This document shows positions 24,287 through 32,719 of a stretch of 64,000 bases of DNA, piece after piece (the first letter of the stretch is position 1; each line of letters starts with the position of its first letter). The notes beneath the pieces are model-generated. The model worked only from the letters and a program-made list of their open reading frames with translations, ran no database searches and had not been told where the DNA came from. Source of the stretch: Streptomyces chryseus (GTDB lineage Bacteria; Actinomycetota; Actinomycetes; Streptomycetales; Streptomycetaceae). Position numbers and translations under genes: made by a program. Location: positions 1 to 64,000 of the forward strand of contig NZ_BMVO01000019.1 of the NCBI RefSeq assembly GCF_014650755.1, in the 5' to 3' direction.

Positions 24287-26089
24287 TCAGTCCCCCGCGA
24301 CGAAGGTACGCGCCGCCTTGTCGTGCCAGCACTGACGCCACGGGCGGTCGAAAAGGCACCACGCGGCGTTGACGATCCCGATCGCGAGGACGCCGAGCAC
24401 GCCGTACACGAGCCAGCGGCGCAGCGCCGGGCCGAACGTCGGGGGCTCGTGCGCCTCGATGTCCCGTACGTGCATGCGGCACAGCTTCTTGCCGAGCGTA
24501 CGGCCCCACTTGACCGTCGGCAGCACCTCGTACACCACTCCGATGAGGAGGTACGCGCCGAGCACGATGCCGAGGTAGCCGGCGGTGGTTCCGTCGAGCA
24601 GCCATACGGTCACGGTCTCGCCGGACAGCTTCGCCGCCTCGATCTTGTCGTCGATGTGCGCGAGCGCCGCCGACACGAGCGGTACGGCGATCGCGGCGAC
24701 CGCGCCGCCGAGGACGACGGTGTCGATCAGCCGTGCGGCCAGCCGCTTGGCGAGGCCGGCGGGCCTGGCCGCCGCCTGCGCCTGGGCGGCCTGGAGGAAC
24801 GGGTCGCTGACCGGCGGCTTCCACGGCACGACGGGCGACGCGCCCTCCTCCTGGTCCGGCTGCGCCAGCCGGTGCACCTGCTGCGCCCAGGAGGCGGCCC
24901 CGCCACCGGCCCCGGCGGAGACAGGGGCGGCCCCGGCAGCGCCCTGCCCGGCGTGCAGCCCCGGCCCGCCGGCCTGCGCGGAGGGCGTGCCCTGCGCGGC
25001 GGCGTGCCCCTGGCCGGCGGCGTGCGGCACCTGCGCGGAGGGCTGCGCCTGGCCCGGAACCTGCCCCTGCGCGGAGACGTGGCCCTGCGCGGGCGCGTGG
25101 CCCTGGCCCGTGGGCTGCGGACGGCCGGGGGCCTGGCCCTGGCCGGACGGCTGCGCCTGGCCGGGCACGTGGCCCTGGCCGGGCGTCTGGCCCTGGCCGG
25201 GCGTCTGGCCCTGGCCGGGGGCCTGGGTCTGGCCCGGGGTCCGGCCCTGGGTGGCGGCGCGTCCCTGGCCCGCCGCGTGCCCCTGGCCGGAGGGCTGGGT
25301 CTGGCCCGGGGTCCGGGGGCGGTTCTGGTCCGGGAGCTGGGGGCGGTTGGCGCCCGGGGTCATGGTGCGGATGGCCATCGTGCCGTCGGCCTGGGTCGTG
25401 CGCGGGGACTCCGCGCCGCCCCGGCGCAGGGACCGGATGGTGACCGTGCCGTCGTCGGGAGGCGAGGCCCGGCCGGGCCGGCGGACGCCGGGAAGCGCGC
25501 CGCCGCTGGGGTCGTCCCCGGTGCCGCGCGGGTCACGTTCACCGGCCGCTCCCGGCGCGGCTTCCGGCGCGGAGCCGCCCGTACGCCGGAGGTCGACCCC
25601 GCCGGCCCCGCGACGCTGGTCCCCGGAGGCGCGCCGGGGGTCCGCCGAGCCGCCGGGGGCGGAACCCGACGTACCGCCGCTGTCGCCGGACGCGGAGGGC
25701 GCGGTGCCGTCGGCGGCCGGGGTCGCGGTGGAGCCCCAGGAGACGCGGCGGTCGCGGTCGCCGCCGAAGCCGGTCTGGCGGGACGTGTCCGCCTGCCAGG
25801 CGGACGCCGGTTCCGGGGTGTTGCCGTGCAGGTGCGCGCCTTCCGGTTCCTCGTCGAAGAAGACCGGACCGGTCTCCTCGACGGCGGGCACCGGGGCCGG
25901 GGCGGGGGCGGGCGCCGCCGCGCCGGCGGGCGCGGCTGGCATTCCCTCGCTGTCCGCCGGGGCGGGGCGACTGGTTCCGGGCACCCAGGACGCCCCGTTC
26001 CAGAACCGGACGTAGCCGGGGATGGACGGGTCGGGATAGTAGCCAGGAGTGGGGCTGCTGTCGCCGCTGGCCGGGGTGGGGGCGCTCAT
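24287..26089 (-). CDS. RDD-family protein with DUF2510 and Gly-Gln-Pro repeat region
   Basis: A 600-residue protein. Residues ~15-40 (PGYYPDPSIPGYVRFWNGASW) form a DUF2510 Trp-containing motif. The central ~350 residues are low complexity, and between about 255 and 385 they consist of near-tandem GQxQxP/GQGHxP hexapeptides. The RDD domain is in the last ~160 residues (LAKRLAARLIDTVVLGG, GRTLGKKLCRMHVRDI, WHDKAARTFVAGD). The topology is a long disordered cytoplasmic arm in front of a small membrane domain. Function is unknown. The repeats make this gene prone to length variation. Confidence 0.87.
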   Translation of the reverse strand: MSAPTPASGDSSPTPGYYPDPSIPGYVRFWNGASWVPGTSRPAPADSEGMPAAPAGAAAPAPAPAPVPAVEETGPVFFDEEPEGAHLHGNTPEPASAWQADTSRQTGFGGDRDRRVSWGSTATPAADGTAPSASGDSGGTSGSAPGGSADPRRASGDQRRGAGGVDLRRTGGSAPEAAPGAAGERDPRGTGDDPSGGALPGVRRPGRASPPDDGTVTIRSLRRGGAESPRTTQADGTMAIRTMTPGANRPQLPDQNRPRTPGQTQPSGQGHAAGQGRAATQGRTPGQTQAPGQGQTPGQGQTPGQGHVPGQAQPSGQGQAPGRPQPTGQGHAPAQGHVSAQGQVPGQAQPSAQVPHAAGQGHAAAQGTPSAQAGGPGLHAGQGAAGAAPVSAGAGGGAASWAQQVHRLAQPDQEEGASPVVPWKPPVSDPFLQAAQAQAAARPAGLAKRLAARLIDTVVLGGAVAAIAVPLVSAALAHIDDKIEAAKLSGETVTVWLLDGTTAGYLGIVLGAYLLIGVVYEVLPTVKWGRTLGKKLCRMHVRDIEAHEPPTFGPALRRWLVYGVLGVLAIGIVNAAWCLFDRPWRQCWHDKAARTFVAGD

Positions 26090-26393
26090 CACCGTGTCCC
26101 GTATCTAGTCGATGGCCTCGTTATCGAGGTCCACATCTATCAGACCGCCGCGACGCGCCGGGCCCGTCCCAGGGGAAGCACCTCTTTCCGGGCATCCCCG
26201 GGGCCTCTCCGTGGTATGCCCGCCGTCTTCCCCGCGCCTCCGCGACCTCCGCATCGTCGTTCGTCTCCTCTCCCTCCGCAAGGAGCAGGCCGAACTCGTC
26301 TCCCGAAGTCGCGTAATGAACGCACGCCTGGCCGCTCTCTCCCGGTGAGGCCCGCCCAAGGGGCCGCCCGACCGGAGAGGAACGGACGATCCG
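26090..26393. other. Intergenic region upstream of ssgG, no gene seen
   Basis: A 304-base divergent gap. A short + strand frame at 26112-26348 and opposing minus-strand frames exist but have neither a ribosome binding site nor recognisable composition, so I leave them out. The ssgG ribosome binding site (gagaggaa, 26375-26382) lies at the right edge. Confidence 0.6.
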
Positions 26394-26870
26394 ATGCACA
26401 CCGTGGTGGAACGCGAACTCGAACTGAACCTGGTGCTCTCGCCCGAGCGCAGCATCCCCGTGCCGGCCCGGCTGACCTACCGCACGGACGACCCGTACGC
26501 CGTGCACATCACCTTCCACGTCGGCTCGGACGCCCCGGTCGGCTGGACGTTCGCCCGCGAGCTGCTGGTCGAGGGGGTGTTCCGGCCGTGCGGCCACGGC
26601 GACGTACGGATCTGGCCCACCAAGATCGACGCGCGCAGCGTGGTCTGCGTGGCGCTGACGTCGCCCGACGGGGACGCCCTGCTGGAGGCGCCGTCCCCCG
26701 TCGTGTCCGCCTGGCTGGAGCGGACGCTGCTGGCGGTCCCGCCGGGGACGGAGTCCGGGCGGCTCGGCATGGACGAGGCGCTGGCCCGGCTGCTGACGCC
26801 GACCCCGGCCGACGACCTGTGGCTGAGCGAACCGTGGCCGTCGGACGAGTCCGGCGGGGGCGAGGCGTGA
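26394..26870 (+). CDS. ssgG: SsgA-like sporulation protein
   Basis: A 158-residue SALP protein, a family restricted to morphologically complex actinobacteria. The family blocks are VPARLTYRTDDPYAVHITFHVG, WTFARELLVEG, GHGDVRIWP and LTSPDGDALLEAP. These proteins steer septum placement and peptidoglycan remodelling in sporulating hyphae; SsgG of S. coelicolor affects septum localisation. The assignment to SsgG and not another SALP rests on the gene neighbourhood (protease and RDD genes on one side, an FAD-linked oxidase on the other), remembered from S. coelicolor. The ATG follows gagaggaa. Confidence 0.88.
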   Translation: MHTVVERELELNLVLSPERSIPVPARLTYRTDDPYAVHITFHVGSDAPVGWTFARELLVEGVFRPCGHGDVRIWPTKIDARSVVCVALTSPDGDALLEAPSPVVSAWLERTLLAVPPGTESGRLGMDEALARLLTPTPADDLWLSEPWPSDESGGGEA

Positions 26871-26884
26871 GGCGGCGCCGGGGC

Positions 26885-28252
26885 TCAGAGGACCTTGCCC
26901 GGGTTGAGGAGGCCGAGCGGATCGAAGGCCGCCTTGACGGACCGCTGCAACTCCAGTCCGACCGGCCCCAGTTCCCTGGCCAGCCAGTCCCGCTTCAGTA
27001 CGCCGACTCCGTGCTCGCCGGTGATGGTGCCGCCGAGTTCCAGGCCGAGCGCCATGATCTCGTCGAAGGACTCGCGGGCGCGCCGCGACTCGTCCTCGTC
27101 CAGGTGGTCGAAGCAGACCACCGGGTGCGTGTTGCCGTCGCCCGCGTGCGCGCACACGCCGATGACCAGGTCGTACTTCTCCGCGACGGCGGCGGTGCCC
27201 TCAAGCATCGCGCCGAGCTTCGAGCGCGGCACGCACACGTCGTCGATCATCGTCGCGGACTTGACCGCCTCCAGCGCCGTCAGGGACATCCGCCGCGCCT
27301 GGAGCAGCAGTTCGGACTCGGCGACGTCGTCGGCGGGGACCACCGCGACCGCGCCGGCGGCGGTGCACAGCTCCCCGACGGCGGCGAGGTCGGCGGCCGG
27401 GTCCGCGGTGTCGAAGGCGGCGAGCAGGAGTGCCTCGGTGGACTCGGGCAGGCCCATGTTGGCCATCTTGTTGACGGCGCGCAGGGTCGTACGGTCCATG
27501 AGTTCCAGCAGCGAGGGGGCGTGACCGCGCGCCATGATCGCGCACACCGCGTCGCAGGCGGCGGCCGCGGACGGGAACTCGGCGGCGAGGACGAGCTGCC
27601 GGGGCGGGGCGGGCTTCAGCGCGAGCACCGCCTTGACGACGATGCCGAGGGTGCCTTCCGCGCCGACGAAGAGCCGGGTGAGGTCGTAGCCCGCGACGCC
27701 CTTGGCCGTGCGGCGCCCCGTGCGCAGGAGCCGGCCGTCGGCGAGTACGACGTCCAGTCCCAGCACGTACTCGGCGGTCACGCCGTACTTCACGCAGCAC
27801 AGCCCGCCCGCGGCGGTGCCGATGTTCCCGCCGATGGTGCACATCTCCCAACTGGACGGGTCGGGAGGGTAGGAGAGACCCTGCTCGGCCACGGCCCGCG
27901 ACAGGACCGCGTTGATCACACCCGGCTCGACCACGGCGATCCGGTCGACCGCGCTGATCTCCAGGATCCGGTCCATCCGCACCAGCGACAGCACGACACA
28001 GCCGTCGCTCGCGTTCGCCGCGCCGGACAGCCCCGTCCGGGCGCCCTGCGGCACCACCGGCACGCGCAGCGCCGTCGCGGTGCGCATGACGTGCTGGACC
28101 TGCTCGACGGTGCGCGGCAGGACCACGACGGCGGGGGTGCCCGCCGCGCAGAATCCCGCCATGTCGTGGACGTACGACGCCATGACGTCCGGATCGGTGA
28201 TCAGCGTCTCTGCCGGGAGGCCCGCGCGCAGCCGTTCGAGAAGATCGTCCAT
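26885..28252 (-). CDS. FAD-linked oxidase, glycolate/D-lactate dehydrogenase (GlcD) type
   Basis: A 455-residue PCMH-type flavoenzyme oxidising a 2-hydroxy acid. The FAD-binding half includes VVVLPRTVEQVQHVMR, PVVPQGARTGLSGAA, the PPDPSSWEMCTIGGNIGTAAGG loop and RRTAKGVAGYDLTRLFVGAEGTLGI. The C-terminal half carries the metal-binding HAGDGNTHP motif and the end GEHGVGVLK...FDPLGLLNPGKV. Length is that of single-subunit GlcD or D-lactate dehydrogenase. There is no partner GlcE/F gene nearby. It converges with ssgG, with 14 bases between stops. Confidence 0.93.
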   Translation of the reverse strand: MDDLLERLRAGLPAETLITDPDVMASYVHDMAGFCAAGTPAVVVLPRTVEQVQHVMRTATALRVPVVPQGARTGLSGAANASDGCVVLSLVRMDRILEISAVDRIAVVEPGVINAVLSRAVAEQGLSYPPDPSSWEMCTIGGNIGTAAGGLCCVKYGVTAEYVLGLDVVLADGRLLRTGRRTAKGVAGYDLTRLFVGAEGTLGIVVKAVLALKPAPPRQLVLAAEFPSAAAACDAVCAIMARGHAPSLLELMDRTTLRAVNKMANMGLPESTEALLLAAFDTADPAADLAAVGELCTAAGAVAVVPADDVAESELLLQARRMSLTALEAVKSATMIDDVCVPRSKLGAMLEGTAAVAEKYDLVIGVCAHAGDGNTHPVVCFDHLDEDESRRARESFDEIMALGLELGGTITGEHGVGVLKRDWLARELGPVGLELQRSVKAAFDPLGLLNPGKVL

Positions 28253-28340
28253 GGTCCCAGCGTGTCACTCGGGGCCATCGGTGTGAACCCGTCGCCGATC
28301 CGCTTCGCGGGTCCGGACGCGCTCGTAGTACTGGCGCACA

Positions 28341-29741
28341 GTGAGCGGCATGGAGACCGAACAGCGGGCGAAGCGGCGGTGGCCGCGCGCCGTGCTCGCG
28401 GGCGTGGCGGTGCTGGTCGTCGCGGGGGTGCTCACCGCGCAGTGGCTGGGCGAACGTCCGCCGCCGGCGCCGGGGCCGGTGGGGCGGGCGATGGCCGCCG
28501 TCGAGGCCGTGGGTGCCGGGGCGCCCGCCTCCCCCGCCGACCTGACGGCGCTCATCGGCGAGCGCGAGTCCTGGCTGCGCGCGCACCCCGAGGACGAGCG
28601 CTCCTGGTCGGTGCTCGGCTCCGCGTACCTGGAGCGGGGCCGCTGGACGGCCGACGCCAACGACTTCCCCCGGGCGGAGATGGCGCTGCGGCACTCGCTG
28701 TCCGTACGCCCGAAGGCGAACCCCGACGCCCTCGTCGGCCTCGCCGCGCTCGCCCACGCCCGTGGCGACCACCGCGCGGCGAAGAAGTGGGGCGAGGCGG
28801 TCCGCAAGCGGTCACCGAGGCGCTGGACGGTGTACCCGGTCCTGATCGGCGCGTACACGCAGCTCGGCCAACAGGCCGCCGCCGCCGAAGCGGTGGAGAA
28901 GCTGACGGCGCTGCGCCCGGGGGCCGCGGCGCGGCGCCTGGCGGCGGAGGTGTACCGCAGCCGGGGCTGGCGGGAGGACGCGGCGGCGACGCTGGCCGAC
29001 GCGACGGCTCTGGCGGGCTCCGCCGCGGAGCGGGTGACGGGGCTGCACGCCCTGGGCGAGCTGGCGTGGGAACGCGGCGAGCCGCAGGAGGCTCTGGGCC
29101 ACTACGAGGCCGCTCTGCGCACCGATCCCGGTTACGGCAGGGCGCGGGCGGGCCGCGCGCGGGTCATGGCGGCGCTGGGCCGGCCGGCCGACGCGGAGGT
29201 CGACTACCGTGCGGCGCTCGCGGACGTACCCCTGCCGGAACTGCACCTGGAGTACGGCGAACTGCTGGAGTCCCAGGGCCGCGAGGGCGAGGCGAAGGAG
29301 CAGTACGCGTTCGTACGGGAAGCCGTGGCGCTGCGCCGCAAGCTCGGCGGCAGGCGCGACGAACTGCTGTTGGCACGGCTCGACGCGGACCACGGTGATC
29401 CGGCCGCGGCGGTGCGGCGGCTGCGGGCGGAGTGGCGGCGCCACCCGAACGCGCATGTCGCGGACGGCCTGGCGTGGGCGCTGCATCGCAGCGGCGGCGC
29501 GAAGAACAACAAGGAGGCTCTGAAGTACGCCCGCGAGGCGACGGAGCAGGGCCTGCGCGACGCCCGGTTCTTCTGCCACTTGGCCATGATCGAGCGCGAG
29601 GTGCGCAAGTACGGCGCGGCGCGGCGGCATCTGGAGGAGGCGCTGCGGATCAACCCGGCGTTCTCCCCGCTGCTGGCGCCGAAGGCCCGCGAGATGCTGC
29701 ACGCCCTCGGCGACCCCCCGCACCGGGGCACCCGCCGCTGA
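28341..29741 (+). CDS. Membrane-anchored TPR-repeat protein
   Basis: A 466-residue protein with one N-terminal signal-anchor (about 14-36: RAVLAGVAVLVVAGVLTAQWL) and then tetratricopeptide-like helical repeats across nearly the whole rest, for example WSVLGSAYLERGRW, PDALVGLAALAHARGDHRAAKKW, LGELAWERGEPQEALGHYEAAL and VMAALGRPADAEVDYRAAL. The start could be GTG 28341 or ATG 28350. There is no Shine-Dalgarno sequence, but TAGTAC at 28326-28331 would give a leaderless transcript near 28341. It probably scaffolds protein complexes outside or at the membrane; partners are unknown. Confidence 0.83.
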   Translation: MSGMETEQRAKRRWPRAVLAGVAVLVVAGVLTAQWLGERPPPAPGPVGRAMAAVEAVGAGAPASPADLTALIGERESWLRAHPEDERSWSVLGSAYLERGRWTADANDFPRAEMALRHSLSVRPKANPDALVGLAALAHARGDHRAAKKWGEAVRKRSPRRWTVYPVLIGAYTQLGQQAAAAEAVEKLTALRPGAAARRLAAEVYRSRGWREDAAATLADATALAGSAAERVTGLHALGELAWERGEPQEALGHYEAALRTDPGYGRARAGRARVMAALGRPADAEVDYRAALADVPLPELHLEYGELLESQGREGEAKEQYAFVREAVALRRKLGGRRDELLLARLDADHGDPAAAVRRLRAEWRRHPNAHVADGLAWALHRSGGAKNNKEALKYAREATEQGLRDARFFCHLAMIEREVRKYGAARRHLEEALRINPAFSPLLAPKAREMLHALGDPPHRGTRR

Positions 29742-29796
29742 GCCGGCCGCGCGTGCCGCGTCCCCGGGGCGGCCGTGGCGGGCGGAGCCGGTGCGG

Positions 29797-30732
29797 TCAT
29801 CCCTGCTTGTAGTAGATCGAGTACCGGCGGGCGCCCGCCTCCCCCGAGGCGAAGCCCATGCAGAGCCGGGGCTTGCCGGTGCGCCGTACGGCGAGACCTT
29901 CCGGCTCCCGGTAGTCGAGGGAGTAGCCGGCCTTCGTACGGGTCCGCTGGACCATCTCGCCGGTGCGGACGTCGACGCAGGAGACGTACGCGTTGCCGTG
30001 GCCGGAGCGGGGGTTGCCGGTTCCGTACGGTTCGCCGGCGAGCTGGTAGAGGTAGTTGCCGTACAGCGCGAAGCCCTGGAAGTCGATGTCCGGGTCGGGG
30101 TGCGCGGGGGCCTGTGCGAAGTCGTGCAGGGGCTCGGAGAAGTCGCCCGCGACGGCGCGGGCCAGCGGGAAGACGCGGTAGCGGACCTCGCCGTCGACGC
30201 GGTGGCGGACGGCGATCCGCTTGCGGCTCATGTCGACGGACGGCTGGTTCGCGGTCGAGCCGGGGACCGGGTAGCGGGTGGTCTCGGCCGAACCGCGCCG
30301 CACCTGCCGGTCCTTGAACCGGAACCGGGTGATGCCGCGCCCGAAGGCCCCGCTGTCCGCCGCCCGCCCGTCCGACTCGGTCCAGATCCAGGTCGCGCCG
30401 GCCGCGTCCCGCTCGACGCCCATGCCGACGCCGTGCCCGTGGCCGAGCAGGTACATGTGCCCCAGCCGGGCGCCCTTGAGGTCGAGCCGGTTCAGGCACA
30501 TGTCGCCGCGCCGGCGCCGCTCCGTGCCGGTGTACGCGCGGGACTCGCCGGGGAGCCTGATGCCGCCCTGCATGACCTGCAGGACGTACAGCCGCTGCCG
30601 GGAGTCGTCGAAGGCGAAGGACTGGAGGACGGTGGTGTGTCCGAGCCTCTTCTTCCAGTGCCATCTCTTCGACGGCACCGCCAAGTCGATGCGCTCATCA
30701 CTCGTGCTCGCACTGACACTAGTCATGGCCAT
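29797..30732 (-). CDS. TagC/P68 RBP-like beta-propeller protein
   Basis: A 311-residue protein with repeated beta-sheet blades: VLQSFAFDDSRQRLYVLQVM, LNRLDLKGARLGHMYLLGHGHG, GVERDAAGATWIWTESD, QGFALYGNYLYQLAGEPYG and EPEGLAVRRTGKPRLCMGFASG. The GHGHGVGMGVE and IWTESDG pattern is typical of the 'teichoic acid biosynthesis protein C'/phage receptor-binding propeller group often annotated in Streptomyces. There is no clear signal peptide. A role in cell-wall polymer binding is only suggested by the family name. Confidence 0.75.
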   Translation of the reverse strand: MAMTSVSASTSDERIDLAVPSKRWHWKKRLGHTTVLQSFAFDDSRQRLYVLQVMQGGIRLPGESRAYTGTERRRRGDMCLNRLDLKGARLGHMYLLGHGHGVGMGVERDAAGATWIWTESDGRAADSGAFGRGITRFRFKDRQVRRGSAETTRYPVPGSTANQPSVDMSRKRIAVRHRVDGEVRYRVFPLARAVAGDFSEPLHDFAQAPAHPDPDIDFQGFALYGNYLYQLAGEPYGTGNPRSGHGNAYVSCVDVRTGEMVQRTRTKAGYSLDYREPEGLAVRRTGKPRLCMGFASGEAGARRYSIYYKQG

Positions 30733-30816
30733 GACTCACGATAGCGACCCCGCGCACCCCCCGTCAGGGGCGCGCGGAGCCGCACACGCGGCACAGGAAG
30801 CACGCGCGGCGCGGTC

Positions 30817-31965
30817 TCAGAGGTTGCCGCGCTTCTCCTGCTCACGCTCGATCGCCTCGAAGAGGGCCTTGAAGTTGCCCTTGCCGAAGCCCATCGAGCC
30901 GTGCCGCTCGATCATCTCGAAGAAGACGGTCGGCCGGTCCTGGACCGGCTTGGTGAAGATCTGCAGGAGGTAGCCGTCCTCGTCGCGGTCGACGAGGATC
31001 TTCAGCTCGCGCAGTGTCTCCACCGGCACCCGGGTCTCGCCGGCCCACTCGCCGAGGGTGTCGTAGTACGAGTCGGGGGTGTCCAGGAACTGGACCCCGT
31101 TGGCCCGCATGCTGCGCACGGTCGCGACGATGTCGTTCGTGGCGAGCGCGATGTGCTGGACGCCCGCGCCGCCGTAGAACTCCAGGTACTCGTCGATCTG
31201 CGACTTCTTCTTCGCGATCGCGGGCTCGTTGATCGGGAACTTCACCTTCAGGGTGCCGTCCGCGACGACCTTCGACATGAGGGCGGAGTACTCGGTGGCG
31301 ATGTCGTCACCCACGAACTCCTTCATGTTGGTGAAGCCCATGACCTTGTTGTAGAAGGCGACCCACTCGTTCATCTTGCCGAGCTCGACGTTGCCGACGC
31401 AGTGGTCGATCGCCTGGAAGGTGCGCTTGGCCGGCGGCTCGACCATCGGATCGACGGCGACGAAGCCGGGGAGGTACGGGCCGTCGTAACCGGATCGGTC
31501 GACGAGGGTGTGCCGGGTCTTGCCGTACGTCGCGATCGCGGCCAGGACGACGACGCCGTGCTCGTCCTTGACCTCGTGCGGCTCCTCGATGCCGCGCGCC
31601 CCGTGCTCGACGGCGTAGGCGTACGCGGCACGGGCGTCCGGGACCTCGATGGCCAGGTCGACGACGCCGTCGCCGTGCTCGGCGACGTGGTCGGCGAGGA
31701 AACGGCCCCGGTCGGTGGAGGGCTTGATGACGGAGGTGAGGACGAAGCGCGCGGCGCCGTTGGTCAGGACGTAACTCGCGGTCTCGCGGCTGCCGTTCTC
31801 CGGTCCGGAGTAGGCGACGAGCTTCATGCCGAAGGCCGTCGAGTAGTAGTGCGCGGCCTGCTTGGCGTTTCCGACGGCGAAGACGACCGCGTCCATTCCC
31901 TTGACCGGGAAGGGGTCGGCCTCGCGCGCGGTGCTGGGGGTGGTGTGCTGCGTGGTCTCAGTCAT
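30817..31965 (-). CDS. hppD: 4-hydroxyphenylpyruvate dioxygenase
   Basis: A 382-residue non-haem iron enzyme turning 4-hydroxyphenylpyruvate into homogentisate in tyrosine breakdown, which also feeds pigment (melanin-like) formation. It has two vicinal-oxygen-chelate repeats. Iron ligands lie in AIDHCVGNVE, GVQHIALATNDI and the C-terminal FFEMIERHG. The start ATG at 31965 (MTETTQH) fits family length; a frame extending to 32016 would enter the promoter. It is divergent from an Lrp/AsnC regulator, a common arrangement for amino-acid-responsive control. Confidence 0.97.
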   Translation of the reverse strand: MTETTQHTTPSTAREADPFPVKGMDAVVFAVGNAKQAAHYYSTAFGMKLVAYSGPENGSRETASYVLTNGAARFVLTSVIKPSTDRGRFLADHVAEHGDGVVDLAIEVPDARAAYAYAVEHGARGIEEPHEVKDEHGVVVLAAIATYGKTRHTLVDRSGYDGPYLPGFVAVDPMVEPPAKRTFQAIDHCVGNVELGKMNEWVAFYNKVMGFTNMKEFVGDDIATEYSALMSKVVADGTLKVKFPINEPAIAKKKSQIDEYLEFYGGAGVQHIALATNDIVATVRSMRANGVQFLDTPDSYYDTLGEWAGETRVPVETLRELKILVDRDEDGYLLQIFTKPVQDRPTVFFEMIERHGSMGFGKGNFKALFEAIEREQEKRGNL

Positions 31966-32109
31966 GGCGGCAGACTCTCTCCGTATCGCAAGCTGCGCAA
32001 TAGTTCGCGGAACCACTGGGCAATCTGCCTACCGGAACGCCAGAATGAAGGGGCGATCTGTACAGGATGACCAGAGTCATCGCGAGGTTCCGGGAAGCAG
32101 GCGGCGCCC
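31966..32109. promoter_or_regulatory. hppD / lrp divergent control region
   Basis: 144 bases separate the two start codons. A direct repeat cgcaa-gctg-cgcaa (31987-32000) lies 22-35 bases from the hppD ATG on its promoter side. It could be part of an Lrp-family binding site; the match to a known consensus is weak. Confidence 0.4.
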
Positions 32110-32595
32110 ATGCCCACCGACGGTATCGACGAACTCGACGGCCGGCTCATCGTGCTGCTGGCGCGCGAGCCGCGCATCGGCGTGCTGGAGGCCTCGCGCC
32201 GCCTCGGGGTGGCGCGCGGGACCGTGCAGGCACGGATGGACCGGCTTCAGTCCAACGGGGTGATCCGCGGCTTCGGGCCGGACGTCGACCCGGCCGCGCT
32301 CGGCTATCCGGTGACGGCGTTCGCGACCCTGGAGATCAAGCAGGGCCAGGGGGCCGACGTACGGGCGCATCTGACGACGGTGCCCGAGGTGCTGGAGCTG
32401 CACACCACCACCGGGCACGGCGACATGCTGTGCCGCCTCGTCGCCCGCTCGAACGCCGATCTGCAGCGGGTGATCGACCGGGTCGTCGGCTTCGAGGGCA
32501 TCGTGCGGGCCTCCACGGCGATCGTCATGGAGAACCCCGTGCCGCTGCGGATCATCCCGCTGGTCGAGCAGGCCGCGGTGGACGGGGCCGGCTGA
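32110..32595 (+). CDS. Lrp/AsnC family transcriptional regulator
   Basis: A 161-residue regulator with an N-terminal helix-turn-helix (LDGRLIVLLAREPRIGVLEASRRLGVARGTVQARMDRLQSNGVIRGF) and a C-terminal RAM ligand-binding domain (GYPVTAFATLEIKQGQGADVRAHL, TGHGDMLCRLVARSNADLQRVIDRV). Members are activated or inhibited by amino acids. Divergence from hppD suggests control of tyrosine catabolism and autoregulation. The ATG at 32110 is preceded by a weak gcaggcg site. Confidence 0.93.
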   Translation: MPTDGIDELDGRLIVLLAREPRIGVLEASRRLGVARGTVQARMDRLQSNGVIRGFGPDVDPAALGYPVTAFATLEIKQGQGADVRAHLTTVPEVLELHTTTGHGDMLCRLVARSNADLQRVIDRVVGFEGIVRASTAIVMENPVPLRIIPLVEQAAVDGAG

Positions 32596-32682
32596 GGCGC
32601 GGGACGGCGGGCGCGGGCAGCACCGGGCACCACCCACACCGCCCGCATCGCGGGACATGCAAAGAAGAGGTTGCAATGAAGT

Positions 32683-32713
32683 GCTTGCAAAGCTGTCTTT
32701 GCAAGCCTAGGGT
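32683..32713 (+). promoter_or_regulatory. ArsR-type operator and leaderless promoter
   Basis: gcttgcaaag-ctgt-ctttgcaagc is a perfect ten-base inverted repeat (32683-32706). Inside it, TTGCAA (32685-32690) serves as -35, and TAGGGT (32708-32713) follows after exactly 17 bases as -10. Transcription should begin about seven bases on, at the ATG itself (32720). Two additional half-site-like boxes (atgcaaag at 32657 and ggttgcaat at 32669) precede it. Confidence 0.82.
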
Positions 32714-32719
32714 CGTGGC

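Noticed and set aside
26112..26348. 78-codon frame upstream of ssgG
   Set aside because: No ribosome binding site, no family, and two opposing frames over the same bases.
24086..29398. Single open frame of ~1,770 codons on the + strand
   Set aside because: It runs antisense to the RDD genes and the FAD-linked oxidase and in another frame through ssgG. Very high GC removes stop codons in the opposing frames. Composition is Arg/Gly-rich nonsense with no domain.
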